Assembly: GCF_011421425.1 (NCBI RefSeq)
Contig: NZ_WPCW01000001.1
Span: 744,001-808,000 of the forward strand
Direction of reading: 5' to 3'
DNA: 64,000 bases
Source: Streptococcus catagoni
Lineage (GTDB): Bacteria; Bacillota; Bacilli; Lactobacillales; Streptococcaceae
Shown: positions 52,081 to 61,780 of the stretch, one piece after another
Position numbering within the stretch: position 1 is the first letter of the stretch
Layout of the letters: every line of letters begins with the position of its first letter
The notes under the pieces: generated by a model
What the model was told of the DNA's origin: nothing
Seen by the model: only the letters and a program-made list of their open reading frames with translations
Databases searched by the model: none
Made by a program: the position numbers and the translations under genes

Positions 52081-54255
52081 ATGGATATTCTTGACTTTAT
52101 TGATACCCGCTATGGTACAGCAAATAGCTATCATTTCTCTGAGGGCAATTGTCTTCCCTTGACGGGAACACCTTTTGCTATGAACTACTTGGCCGTACAA
52201 AGTAAGATTGAAGACACTTCCTGGTGGTTTCATCCAAAGGATCATACTTTTGCTGGCATCCGCCTAACACACCAGCCAAGTCCTTGGATAGGAGATTTTT
52301 CTAGCTTTCGATTCTTACCTGTCAGTGGTCCTATCCAAAAAGGAGGGCTGGCTCATAATTACTGGTCCTATCGTCCAGATCAGGCAAGCTTTCGGCCTCA
52401 TGTCATAGAACTTTACAATCCAGCTAGAGACATGGAAGTTAAAGCAAGCTCTTCTACTTATTGCTTTAACTTTCAGCTATCTGCTCAAAAGGGGCAGCTA
52501 GGTTTTATCATTGACAATGCTGGTCTCAGCTCCTGGAAGCTTTCAGCAGATGGTAAAACCATTGAGGCTTATGTCAAAAACCATTCAGACTGTGAAGACA
52601 AAGACCTTAAAATGTATGTCAGCCTGCAACTTTCACAGCCCATTGTCACTAGAAAAATTGGCCATTTTTTAGATTCCTGCTCTTTTGATGAAGAAAAGGA
52701 AGATTCTTTTTTCTATTTTGCCTTTAAAGAGGATCTTAAAAGAGTAGAAATAAGTGGGGCCACATCTTTTATCAGCCATGAACAAGCCCAACTGAACCTG
52801 CAAAGAGAGGGGAAAAAGGATTTTTCAAAGGCTCTTTCTGAGAATCAAAAGGCTTGGCATCACTACCTAGATCGCATAGAAGTGGGAGATAGGGACTTTA
52901 AGAAGGTGACTGCCTTCTACCAGCACTACTATCGGGCTCTGCTCTTTCCACAAAAATGGTATGAGATTGATTCCAAGGGACAAGCTATTCATTACAATAC
53001 TTTAAGTAAGGCAGTCACAAGAGGTAGACTCTATACCAATAATGGTTTTTGGGATACCTATAAAACTCTCTATCCCCTCTTATCTTTGATTGCTCCTGAA
53101 ATTTATAGGGAAGTCTTAGAAGGACTGTTAGCCAGCTATAAGGACACGGGTTTCTTACCTAAGTGGCTCTCTCCTGATGAAAGAGGCATGATGCCAGGAA
53201 CCATGGCCGATGCTGTCATTGCCGACGCAGCCTTAAAGGGAATTGGCCAAGACCTGATGCCTCAACTTCTCAAAGCCATGTTAGCAACAGCTAATCCAAG
53301 CACCGAAAGTCCGAAATATGGACGTCTGGGCCATAAAGACTACCAAAAACTAGGCTATATTCCTAACACTTACAGAGAAAGTGTCAATCAAACTCAAGAC
53401 TATGCCTATAGTGATTTTTGTATCGGTCAAGTGGCACTCAGTCTGGGTCAAAAGGACTTAGCCAGTCACTATCATAAGCAATCTCTTAATTACCGACATC
53501 TCATTGATAAAGAACATACTGTACTTAGAGGCAAAGATGCCAAGGGACAGTTTGCAAAAGACTTCCTTGCAGACGCCTGGGGAAGTGACTATACAGAAGG
53601 CTCAAGCTTTCAAAATAGTTTTGCGGCCTACCATGACTTTTTAGGCCTTATCACAGCCTTTGGTGGTCCGCAGGTTTTTCATAAAAAACTTGTGGAAATC
53701 TCTAATAGCAAGCCCAGCTTTTCAGTGGGCACCTATGGTTTTGAAATCCACGAGATGTCTGAACTAGCTGCACAAGATTTTGGGCAAATTGCCATCTCAA
53801 ACCAGCCCAGCTTCCATCTGCCCTATCTCTTTTATTTCATTGGAAAGCCAGAATATGGTCAATTGATTATTAAGAACTTGCTTCAGCATGCCTTTTCTGA
53901 CCGATCTTATCCTGGTGATGAGGATAATGGCAGCATGAGTTCCTGGTACTTATTAAACAGTATAGGCCTTTACCCTCTGATCCCTGGAAGTGGCCAGTAT
54001 CTTCTAGGTATCCCCCAGCTAGACAAGTTAACAATCCATTTACAAAATCAGAAAGAGATTGTCATTAACTGCTTGGGAAATCATCCTCAAAACCAATTTG
54101 TATCTAGCCTTCTTGTCAATCAAGAACCCTATCATAAACTCTATATCAACCATCAAGAACTTATGCAGGGATGTCACTTGGACTTTCAACTAGGTCTTAT
54201 ACCAGCTCTAAGGAAAGTTCAAAAATCAGACTATCCCTTCTCTCTAACAGATTAA
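52081..54255 (+). CDS. GH92 alpha-mannosidase
   Basis: 724 residues, the usual GH92 size, with N-terminal beta-sandwich and C-terminal (alpha/alpha)6 barrel. Signatures: DTRYGTANSYHFSEGNCLP, YTNNGFWDTYKTLYPLL, GTMADAVIADAALKG and GDEDNGSMSSWYLLNSIGLYP, which contains the general-acid and calcium-site residues. GH92 enzymes are exo-mannosidases (alpha-1,2 most often). No signal peptide, so it acts on imported glycans. Co-transcribed with the ROK kinase. Confidence 0.92.
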   Translation: MDILDFIDTRYGTANSYHFSEGNCLPLTGTPFAMNYLAVQSKIEDTSWWFHPKDHTFAGIRLTHQPSPWIGDFSSFRFLPVSGPIQKGGLAHNYWSYRPDQASFRPHVIELYNPARDMEVKASSSTYCFNFQLSAQKGQLGFIIDNAGLSSWKLSADGKTIEAYVKNHSDCEDKDLKMYVSLQLSQPIVTRKIGHFLDSCSFDEEKEDSFFYFAFKEDLKRVEISGATSFISHEQAQLNLQREGKKDFSKALSENQKAWHHYLDRIEVGDRDFKKVTAFYQHYYRALLFPQKWYEIDSKGQAIHYNTLSKAVTRGRLYTNNGFWDTYKTLYPLLSLIAPEIYREVLEGLLASYKDTGFLPKWLSPDERGMMPGTMADAVIADAALKGIGQDLMPQLLKAMLATANPSTESPKYGRLGHKDYQKLGYIPNTYRESVNQTQDYAYSDFCIGQVALSLGQKDLASHYHKQSLNYRHLIDKEHTVLRGKDAKGQFAKDFLADAWGSDYTEGSSFQNSFAAYHDFLGLITAFGGPQVFHKKLVEISNSKPSFSVGTYGFEIHEMSELAAQDFGQIAISNQPSFHLPYLFYFIGKPEYGQLIIKNLLQHAFSDRSYPGDEDNGSMSSWYLLNSIGLYPLIPGSGQYLLGIPQLDKLTIHLQNQKEIVINCLGNHPQNQFVSSLLVNQEPYHKLYINHQELMQGCHLDFQLGLIPALRKVQKSDYPFSLTD

Positions 54256-54342
54256 TCAAAAAAACTCCTTCTTCCTAGTCATAAAGCTAAGCCTAAACAA
54301 TTTGTCTGGACCTGACTTTGCTAGTTTGAAAGAGTTTTTTAC

Positions 54343-56040
54343 TTACAGATAATCTGCTTCTGTTGCTTGGCTGATAGATGTCTTATGATCTATAGGCTCT
54401 TCATGTAAATGATAAAGCTGATAATAACGACTTGGAATATCGGAAGCTGTCTTGTAGGGAATTTCTTGCAGCTGCTTATAGTGATCAGCTAAATTGTCTG
54501 CCTGGGTCTTTAAAAGCTCCCAGAAGTCTAGATCCTTTTCAATCCGATTCAACCAAGGTTCGACCTTTGCCTTAAAGCTTTCATTTGGCATCTCTTTTAA
54601 GCTCTGACAAGCTTCTTCTAGCTCACTTAAGAACTGATCTAATTGTTTACAATCTTTTCTCTTTAGAGCTTCTTCCACCTCATAGGGAAAATCCCTATGC
54701 AGATGCCTATTGCCATTATGCCAAGTAAAGACTTCCAGAGCTTTTGCAATGCTTGGACTAGCAGCATATTCCTCCAGCACTGCCGTAAATGACCTGGCAG
54801 GCTGATAAGCAAAGGCATTCCAAAGGTAGTGGCTCATGTCCATCAATGAAAGTTTTGATAATTCCCAATTGATCATTGGGTTTGAAACAATGCCTAGTAA
54901 ATCGTAGTCTTCCTTAGCTAAAAATGGTGATCTATTAACATAGGGTGCTAAAAAGAGCTGCTGATAATCCTTTTGGTAGTCATTGACAGGAATATTGTCC
55001 CAGATAATAATTGGTCTTTGATAAATAGAAGACATAAGCTTCAGATCTTCTTCTGAAATCTGGCTGGCTAAGGTTGATGGTCCCGTCCAAAAGAAAGGAA
55101 TGGTCTTTGGCGTAGCCTCTGATAATTCTTTAAGATAAAGGGAATCATAGATATTATCATATTCTGTTGGACAAATGACTATTTCTGGAGCAAAATGATT
55201 TTCTAATAAATAGTCATGGACTGTCCTGATCAGGTGAGCTTGGGCAAAAGATGTCTTTTTAAAGCGTTTTTCTACCGAAGCCACTAAGCTATAATCAATA
55301 TCATCGAGCAGGAGGCCAAAGTGGCTAATTCCCAGATTCAACATTTGCTGCAATTTAGCTTTTAAGAGCCTGTAATCTTCAGGATTAGTGTAGTCAAAGT
55401 CCATACCAGGACTAATCATATACCAAAAATCAAGCTGGTATTCTTGAGCCTTCTTAAGTAGGGTTCTAAAGTGGTCTAGCCACTTCTCAGGATAAGGGAG
55501 ACGCCAATCCTTTCTTTGGTAATGATCATTCTTGGGAGCATACATGTAGGTATTCATCCTATTTTGACCAATAAATTCCAAGCAATCAAGTCTTTCTTCT
55601 TCAGTCCAGGGTTCCCCGTAAAATCCTTCTATAATACCTCGTATCTTAAAGGAAGGACAGTGCTTGATACTGACAAGGGGCAGCCGTAAATGATTATCCT
55701 TAATGTCCATAATCTTTTCTAGGGCTTCTTGGGCATAAGTAAAAGCTCTCATATTAGCTGTTTCTATGATAATCTGGCCATCTTTATTAATTTCCAGACT
55801 AAAGGCATCTTCTTTTAGCTCTCTATTAAATTGATGATAGAAAACTAATTGATCCTCCTGACCACTATCCCACTCAAAAAAGGAAGCCTTGGCCAAACTA
55901 TCCTTAAGGGCACTTTGGTTTTCAAAACGATAGAACTTGCCAACAAATCTTGTCTTGATAGGAAATCTTAAGTCTATATAATCACCTCTTGTGATAACTT
56001 CTTGATAAGCTTCTAAACCTTTATAGATCTCTAATACCAT
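54343..56040 (-). CDS. GH84 beta-N-acetylglucosaminidase
   Basis: About 565 residues. The catalytic TIM barrel starts with IRGIIEGFYGEPWTEEERLD and carries the adjacent Asp pair in GLLLDDIDYS used for substrate-assisted catalysis. YAPKNDHYQR and FWTGPSTLAS are further family motifs. An N-terminal GH84-type beta domain precedes it. Homologues in S. pyogenes are often mislabelled hyaluronidase. I start at the ATG at 56040, nine bases after AAGGAG; a GTG overlaps that RBS. It removes GlcNAc from N-glycan antennae or core. Co-transcribed with GntR. Confidence 0.9.
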   Translation of the reverse strand: MVLEIYKGLEAYQEVITRGDYIDLRFPIKTRFVGKFYRFENQSALKDSLAKASFFEWDSGQEDQLVFYHQFNRELKEDAFSLEINKDGQIIIETANMRAFTYAQEALEKIMDIKDNHLRLPLVSIKHCPSFKIRGIIEGFYGEPWTEEERLDCLEFIGQNRMNTYMYAPKNDHYQRKDWRLPYPEKWLDHFRTLLKKAQEYQLDFWYMISPGMDFDYTNPEDYRLLKAKLQQMLNLGISHFGLLLDDIDYSLVASVEKRFKKTSFAQAHLIRTVHDYLLENHFAPEIVICPTEYDNIYDSLYLKELSEATPKTIPFFWTGPSTLASQISEEDLKLMSSIYQRPIIIWDNIPVNDYQKDYQQLFLAPYVNRSPFLAKEDYDLLGIVSNPMINWELSKLSLMDMSHYLWNAFAYQPARSFTAVLEEYAASPSIAKALEVFTWHNGNRHLHRDFPYEVEEALKRKDCKQLDQFLSELEEACQSLKEMPNESFKAKVEPWLNRIEKDLDFWELLKTQADNLADHYKQLQEIPYKTASDIPSRYYQLYHLHEEPIDHKTSISQATEADYL

Positions 56041-56064
56041 TTCAAACACTCCTTATCTATCTTC

Positions 56065-57111
56065 TTAATACCTTCTTGAACTCTGTCTAATATAAAGTTC
56101 AACTGGTACTTTTTCTATTTTAGCTCTTTTGACACCTTTTAAAATCATTTCTAGGAGCAAGTTGGCTGCATCATTTCCCATCTTGAAATAATTCTGGGCG
56201 GCTGTTGTTAGTTGTGGATTTAACAAGACCGAAGCCTGAATATTATCAAAACCAACAATGGCTACCTGATCAGGAACTTGATAAGCAGCTTCCTTTACCT
56301 TTTGCAAAACCTGGACAGCTAGCCAATCATTTTCAACCACAAGACCAACCTTTCTGCCTTTTTTAGTAGCAATATAGTCCAAAAGGCTATCAACATAGTG
56401 ATTGGTAGATCCATTGTCTAAATTAATCCAGTGCTTACTGCTTAGCGAAGCTTGAGAAAGTGCCTTTAAATAGCCCAGGTAGCGATCTCTGACAGAAGAA
56501 ACTTCTCCAAAAGACTCACAGCCAACAAAGATGATTTCTTGGCAGGCTTCCTCAATAAGGTGTTTGGTTAAGTGATAGCTTCCCTTTTGGTTATCAGCAA
56601 CTACTGCAGGAAAATTAAAGCTTGGTATCCTCTTATCTAGGAGGACCAGAGGAATCTCTTTTTCATGGCAAAAATAGAGTAGATCAATGCTCTTATGCAC
56701 ATCTTCAGGATAGAAAATAAGACCTGCAAAGTCTTCTAACTGATCTAGCTTGATTTGGTCAACCAACTGAACAATTAGGCGATAGCCCTTATCTGTAATA
56801 GCAGCCATAATACCCTTGGCATAGTCTGCAAGTTCAAAATCAGAGGCAAAGGGTAAAACTAACAAGATGTCCTTTGAAGTAGAGCTTTCTGAAGGAACTG
56901 GGGCATTGACAAAACTTCCCTTACCCCTACTGCGACTGATTAAGCCTTCTTGTTCTAGCTCTACCAGAGCTCTTTTAGAAGTGATCCGGCTTACGGAAAA
57001 CTGGTCTGATAATTCTTTTTCTGTAGGGAGCTGTTCTCCTACCTTTAAATAGCCAGAACTAATCTGCTCTTTCAAATAATGATATATCTTTTTATATAAT
57101 AATTCTTTCAT
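56065..57111 (-). CDS. GntR-family regulator with LacI-type effector domain
   Basis: 348 residues. N-terminal GntR winged helix (IYHYLKEQISSGYLKVGEQLPTEKEL, FSVSRITSKRALVELEQEGLI) and a C-terminal LacI/periplasmic-binding-like sensor (VGLVVENDWLAVQVL, VAIVGFDNIQASV). This is the AraR-like fusion class. It lies between GH84 and the divergent GH125-GH38 operon and probably represses both from the ATGATATATCAT palindrome. The effector is likely a released monosaccharide or its phosphate. Confidence 0.9.
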   Translation of the reverse strand: MKELLYKKIYHYLKEQISSGYLKVGEQLPTEKELSDQFSVSRITSKRALVELEQEGLISRSRGKGSFVNAPVPSESSTSKDILLVLPFASDFELADYAKGIMAAITDKGYRLIVQLVDQIKLDQLEDFAGLIFYPEDVHKSIDLLYFCHEKEIPLVLLDKRIPSFNFPAVVADNQKGSYHLTKHLIEEACQEIIFVGCESFGEVSSVRDRYLGYLKALSQASLSSKHWINLDNGSTNHYVDSLLDYIATKKGRKVGLVVENDWLAVQVLQKVKEAAYQVPDQVAIVGFDNIQASVLLNPQLTTAAQNYFKMGNDAANLLLEMILKGVKRAKIEKVPVELYIRQSSRRY

Positions 57112-57127
57112 ACTGATCTCCTTCTTT

Positions 57128-57216
57128 AGTATATCATCATATTTTCGCTATGTAAACCTTTACAAAATAAATTCCAAAGCATATAATGTAGTTAAAAAAA
57201 TAAAATGATATATCAT
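57128..57216. promoter_or_regulatory. Divergent control region: cre and GntR-type palindrome
   Basis: TGTAAACCTTTACA (57151-57164) is a nearly symmetrical cre site. ATGATATATCAT (57205-57216) is a perfect palindrome just before the GH125 RBS, and TATATCATCATAT (about 57130-57142) near the gntR start shares its core. The spacing suits a repressor acting on both promoters. Confidence 0.65.
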
Positions 57217-57227
57217 TTGGAGGACCT

Positions 57228-58514
57228 ATGACTCAATCCCTACCTAAAAGTGTTGTAGATTTTATGGAAAAAATCGAAAAGGCTTGTGGAACCGAACTGG
57301 CTGACTGGGCAAAAAATTTCAAAACCTCTTTTGCTAATACCTTAGAGACAACCTTAAAAACCTATGATGACGGCACTAGCTTTTTACTAACAGGAGATAT
57401 TCCGGCCATGTGGTTGCGCGACTCAACCGCACAAATGAAACCCTATCTTTTTCTAGCCAAAGAAGATAAAGGCATCCAAAAAATCATTGCTGGCCTCGTC
57501 AAGCGCCAATTTCGTTATATCTGTGTTGACCCTTATGCCAATGCCTTTAACGAAGAAGAAAATGGCAAAGGCCACCAGAACGATCATACTCAAATGAACC
57601 CATGGATTTGGGAACGCAAATACGAAGTTGATTCCCTTTGCTACCCCGTTCAGTTAGCCTACCTCTTATATAGAGAGACTGGCAGCACTGAACATTTCAA
57701 CGAAGACTTCCACAAAGGGATTACCCTTATTCTTGACTTATGGACAGTCGAGCAAGATCATGCCAAGTCCCCTTACCTTTTTGAACGAGACACCTGGCGA
57801 AAAGAAGACACCTTGACCCATCAGGGCAAAGGGACACCTGTCAAAGTAACGGGCATGACCTGGTCTGGCTTTAGACCAAGTGATGACGCTTGTCAATATG
57901 GTTACCTGATCCCCTCTAATATGTTTGCCTCAGTAGTGTTAGGCTATATTGAAGAACTATACAGCAATCTCTTTGACCAAAGTAATATCGCTGAGCAGGC
58001 CAGAAAACTAAGACAGGATATTCTGGCAGGCATTGAAAAGTATGCCATTGTCAAAAACAGCAAAGGAAAAGCCATCTATGCCTATGAAGTTGACGGTCTG
58101 GGACACTATTCTATAATGGATGATGCTAATATTCCTAGCTTGTTGGCTGCTCCCTACCTGGGCTTTTGTGCCAAAGACGATCCCATCTATTTAGAAACCA
58201 GGCAGACCATCCTTAGCCATGAGAATCCCTACTATTATCAAGGAAAGGTTGCCGCTGGAATTGGTTCCTCCCATACCCCAGAAGATTATATCTGGCATAT
58301 TGCCCTATCCCTTCAAGGCTTGACGGCCATTGACAAAGAAGATAAGAAGGCCATGCTGGACTTATTAGTGGCTACAGATGCTGGCACCCATCTCATGCAT
58401 GAAGGCTTCCACGTGGATGATCCTAATAAGTACACGCGTGAGTGGTTCTCCTGGGCAAACATGATGTTTTGTGAACTCCTACTAGATTACCTAGGCTATC
58501 ACATTGCTCCTTAG
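57228..58514 (+). CDS. GH125 exo-alpha-1,6-mannosidase
   Basis: 428 residues, single (alpha/alpha)6-barrel domain. Family signature TGDIPAMWLRDSTAQMKPY, then FNEEENGKGHQND and GMTWSGFRPSDDACQYGYLIPSN, and GIGSSHTPEDYIWHIALSLQ near the end. The S. pyogenes homologue is a characterised alpha-1,6-mannosidase. Cytosolic. It is the first gene of a unit with GH38 (14-bp gap), with GGAGG before the ATG. Confidence 0.94.
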   Translation: MTQSLPKSVVDFMEKIEKACGTELADWAKNFKTSFANTLETTLKTYDDGTSFLLTGDIPAMWLRDSTAQMKPYLFLAKEDKGIQKIIAGLVKRQFRYICVDPYANAFNEEENGKGHQNDHTQMNPWIWERKYEVDSLCYPVQLAYLLYRETGSTEHFNEDFHKGITLILDLWTVEQDHAKSPYLFERDTWRKEDTLTHQGKGTPVKVTGMTWSGFRPSDDACQYGYLIPSNMFASVVLGYIEELYSNLFDQSNIAEQARKLRQDILAGIEKYAIVKNSKGKAIYAYEVDGLGHYSIMDDANIPSLLAAPYLGFCAKDDPIYLETRQTILSHENPYYYQGKVAAGIGSSHTPEDYIWHIALSLQGLTAIDKEDKKAMLDLLVATDAGTHLMHEGFHVDDPNKYTREWFSWANMMFCELLLDYLGYHIAP

Positions 58515-58528
58515 AAAGAGAGACAAGA

Positions 58529-61234
58529 ATGACCCGAAAAAAAGTACATATTATTTCCCATAGCCACTGGGACCGTGAATGGTACATGGCTTATGAACAA
58601 CATCATATGCGTCTGATCAAGCTGATAGATGATCTGCTTGACCTTTTCAAGACCAATCCAGATTTTCATAGTTTTCACTTAGATGGTCAAACCATCATCT
58701 TAGACGATTACTTACAAGTAAGACCCGAACGTGAAGCCGAAGTCAGACAAGCCATCAAAGAAGGCAAGCTACGGATCGGACCTTTTTACATCTTACAAGA
58801 TGACTTCCTAACCAGCAGTGAATCCAATGTTCGTAACATGCTGATCGGTAAAGAAGATTGTGACAAGTGGGGAGCTAGTGTGCCTCTTGGCTATTTCCCA
58901 GACACCTTTGGGAATATGGGACAAACCCCTCAATTAATGCTCAAAGCAGGCCTTAAAGCCGCTGCCTTTGGACGTGGCATTCGTCCTACTGGTTTTAATA
59001 ATCAAGTGGATACTAGTGAAAAATTCACCTCGCAGTTCTCCGAAATGGCTTGGCAGGGACCAGATGACAGCCGTATTCTAGGCCTCTTATTTGCCAACTG
59101 GTATAGTAATGGTAACGAGATCCCAACAGATGAGGCTAAAGCTAGAGCTTACTGGGACCAAAAATTAGCTGATGTTGAGCGTTTTGCTTCCACTAAGCAG
59201 CTCTTGATGATGAATGGGGTTGACCATCAGCCTGTTCAATTAGATGTTACCGAGGCTATCGCTTTAGCTAATCACCTCTATCCAGACTATGAATTTGTCC
59301 ACTCCTGCTTTGAAGATTATCTGGCAGACCTGGCTAGTGAATTACCAGATGATCTATCAACCGTTTATGGGGAAATCACCAGTCAAGAAACCGACGGCTG
59401 GTACACCCTTGCCAACACTGCTTCTGCGCGTGTCTATATCAAACAAGCTAATACCAGGGTATCTCGTCAACTGGAAAATCTGACCGAACCCCTAGCCAGC
59501 ATGGCCTATGATATGACAGGAGATTACCCTCATGATCAACTGCGTTATGCTTGGAAAACCTTGATGCAAAATCACCCCCACGATTCTATCTGTGGCTGTA
59601 GTGTTGATAGCGTCCACCAAGAAATGATGCCCCGCTTTGAAAAGGCCTATCAAGTAGGGAACTATTTGGCTGAAAAAGCAGCCCAGCAAATTGCTGACGC
59701 GGTTGATACCAGTCATTTCCCTGAAGACAGTCAACCCTTTCTTGCCTTCAATACCAGTGGACATCAAAAAAATAGCATTACTGAACTAAGTATAACTTGG
59801 AAGAAATTCTTCTTTGGACAGCGTTTCCCTAAAGAGGTCTATCAAGAGGCCAAGGATTACGTGACTAAGCATAGCAAGCATTTTCAAGTCCTTGATGCCA
59901 ATGGCCACGTGGTCAAGGATGCTGAGATCCTCTCAACAGACATTGCCTTTGATTATGATCTGCCAGAAAGAAGCTTCCGCGAAGCCTATTTTGCTCTAAA
60001 AGTTAAGCTCCGCTTGCCATTAAAATTAGAAGCCATGTCTTGGCAAAGCTTTGCCCTAATAGCCAGTGATCAGGAAAATAGTCCAACTGAAAAAGGACTC
60101 TTTGATGTTGAAAAAGCGGTGCTGGAAAACGAATATCTAACCATTTCCCTAAATGAAAAGGGACTCTTAGACATTACCGACAAAATCACCCAGCAACATT
60201 TCTCTGATTGCTTACAGTTTGAAGACTGTGGCGACATCGGAAACGAATACATCTTCAGACAGCCTGATCAGGACAAGCCTTATTTTGCCCATAAGGGGAG
60301 GACAAAACTTCAAGTGCTGACCAATACCTCTAATCTGGCTGAACTGGCATTAATTCAGACCTTTAACATTCCGGTATCTGCCGACCAGCGACTTCAAGAC
60401 GAGATGGAAGCTGTCATTGACATTACCGAACGTCAAGCTGGCCGATCTAAAGAAAAAGCCAGTCTGACCCTAAAAACCCTTATCCGATTAGAAAAGGGTA
60501 ACCCCCGCCTTCAATTCACAACCACCTTTGACAATCAAATGACCAACCATCGCTTACGCGTCCTCTTCCCAAGCCAAATAGAGACCGACCACCACTATGC
60601 CGATAGTATTTTTGAAACTGTCAAACGACCAAATAACCCCAATCCACAATTTTGGAAAAATCCAAGCAATCCGCAACACCAAGAATGCTTTGTCAGTCTC
60701 TTTGACGGAGAAAAGGGTCTGACTATTGGTAACTACGGGCTTAACGAATATGAAGTCTTAGCCGAATCATCTACGATCGCTCTAACCCTTCTACGTTGTG
60801 TTGAGGAACTTGGGGATTGGGGCTACTTCCCAACACCTGAGGCTCAGTGCTTAGGCCAACAAGAAGTTCATTATAGTTTTGAAAGCATCCGCAAGGAAAC
60901 CCAGTTCGCCAGCTACTGGCATGCTCAAGAGGGACAAGTTCCTGTGGTCATTACCCAAACAGGCCACCATCAAGGGCAAGAGGCTTCACACAAAAGCTAT
61001 CTTGCTCCTTTACCTGATCAAATGGCCTTAACAGCCTTCAAGCGTCGGGCCTCTGACAATGCCCTGGTGACACGCGCCTACAACCTCTCAAATGACAAAG
61101 AGTGTCCTTTAGCATTGCAAGTCATTGATCACCAAGCTCAAGTATCTGATTTACTAGAAAGAGAAACTGGTGAATCTATTCCTTCTGACTTACAAAAAGC
61201 AGAAATCATTACCCTTGCTTGGCAAGAAAACTAA
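58529..61234 (+). CDS. GH38 alpha-mannosidase
   Basis: 901 residues. Zinc site HSHWDREWYMAYEQ at the N-terminus, nucleophile Asp in LGYFPDTFGNMGQTPQL, and HPHDSICGCSVDSVH with another metal ligand. The three-helix bundle and C-terminal beta domains follow. The S. pyogenes homologue is an alpha-1,3-mannosidase. With GH92 and GH125 it covers alpha-1,2, alpha-1,6 and alpha-1,3 linkages of high-mannose N-glycans. No signal peptide. Confidence 0.94.
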   Translation: MTRKKVHIISHSHWDREWYMAYEQHHMRLIKLIDDLLDLFKTNPDFHSFHLDGQTIILDDYLQVRPEREAEVRQAIKEGKLRIGPFYILQDDFLTSSESNVRNMLIGKEDCDKWGASVPLGYFPDTFGNMGQTPQLMLKAGLKAAAFGRGIRPTGFNNQVDTSEKFTSQFSEMAWQGPDDSRILGLLFANWYSNGNEIPTDEAKARAYWDQKLADVERFASTKQLLMMNGVDHQPVQLDVTEAIALANHLYPDYEFVHSCFEDYLADLASELPDDLSTVYGEITSQETDGWYTLANTASARVYIKQANTRVSRQLENLTEPLASMAYDMTGDYPHDQLRYAWKTLMQNHPHDSICGCSVDSVHQEMMPRFEKAYQVGNYLAEKAAQQIADAVDTSHFPEDSQPFLAFNTSGHQKNSITELSITWKKFFFGQRFPKEVYQEAKDYVTKHSKHFQVLDANGHVVKDAEILSTDIAFDYDLPERSFREAYFALKVKLRLPLKLEAMSWQSFALIASDQENSPTEKGLFDVEKAVLENEYLTISLNEKGLLDITDKITQQHFSDCLQFEDCGDIGNEYIFRQPDQDKPYFAHKGRTKLQVLTNTSNLAELALIQTFNIPVSADQRLQDEMEAVIDITERQAGRSKEKASLTLKTLIRLEKGNPRLQFTTTFDNQMTNHRLRVLFPSQIETDHHYADSIFETVKRPNNPNPQFWKNPSNPQHQECFVSLFDGEKGLTIGNYGLNEYEVLAESSTIALTLLRCVEELGDWGYFPTPEAQCLGQQEVHYSFESIRKETQFASYWHAQEGQVPVVITQTGHHQGQEASHKSYLAPLPDQMALTAFKRRASDNALVTRAYNLSNDKECPLALQVIDHQAQVSDLLERETGESIPSDLQKAEIITLAWQEN

Positions 61235-61235
61235 G

Positions 61236-61278
61236 AAAAAAGCTTAACAGATTCCAAAGCGGAGCTGTTAAGCTTTTT
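61236..61278 (+). terminator. Terminator of GH125-GH38 operon
   Basis: AAAAAGCTTAACAG pairs with CTGTTAAGCTTTTT, two bases after the GH38 stop codon. Confidence 0.88.
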
Positions 61279-61345
61279 ACATTCTTTTAAGCGCAATCTA
61301 TAAACTTATCCTAAAATACCTCTATGCTGATCAAACTTTTAGTAC

Positions 61346-61723
61346 TCATAAAGACCCTGGCCGTAAATTTTGACAAAAAGTGATCCATTTTTCTTTGTAG
61401 TCTTCCTCATTTAAGATATTTTCTTTTAAATCGCTGACGCTGTAGATATGTCTCTTTTGACAGAGGCGAACACAGTCTTCATAGTAGGGCCACTGATCCT
61501 TTTCATCATAATCAACTAAAATATCCTCACAACCTTTTTCCATAGCTACAAAAGCTCTGCTATGTCCATCTAAAATCACGAGATCATCAGCTATTTTTCG
61601 GACAATGATAGCTTGACTTGGCTCATTATTTTGTGGATCCAGCCACTGCCTAATAGCATCTAATTTCTTTTGTGAGAGGTAGAGTTGACTGGGCTGTAAA
61701 CTTTTAATTTTTATTTTCTTCAT
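61346..61723 (-). CDS. ParB/Srx-domain protein
   Basis: 125 residues. The fold signature is visible as IKIKSLQPSQLYLSQKKLDAI, IIVRKIADDLVILDGHSRAFVAMEKG (the GHSR loop of ParB CTPases and sulfiredoxins) and a short C-terminal helix pair. It lacks the ParB helix-turn-helix, so it is not a partition protein. Similar stand-alone domains have no known role. It precedes no par gene and lies on the same strand as a GNAT 57 bp away. Confidence 0.75.
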   Translation of the reverse strand: MKKIKIKSLQPSQLYLSQKKLDAIRQWLDPQNNEPSQAIIVRKIADDLVILDGHSRAFVAMEKGCEDILVDYDEKDQWPYYEDCVRLCQKRHIYSVSDLKENILNEEDYKEKWITFCQNLRPGSL

Positions 61724-61780
61724 TTTGTTTCACCTCTAAAAAACTTAAGGGAGGGCTCATATTTGTCTGAGCCTTGCCGA

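Noticed and set aside
54343-56040. Labelling the GH84 gene as a hyaluronidase
   Set aside because: The catalytic motif is that of GH84 beta-N-acetylglucosaminidases, there is no signal peptide, and the context is N-glycan breakdown.
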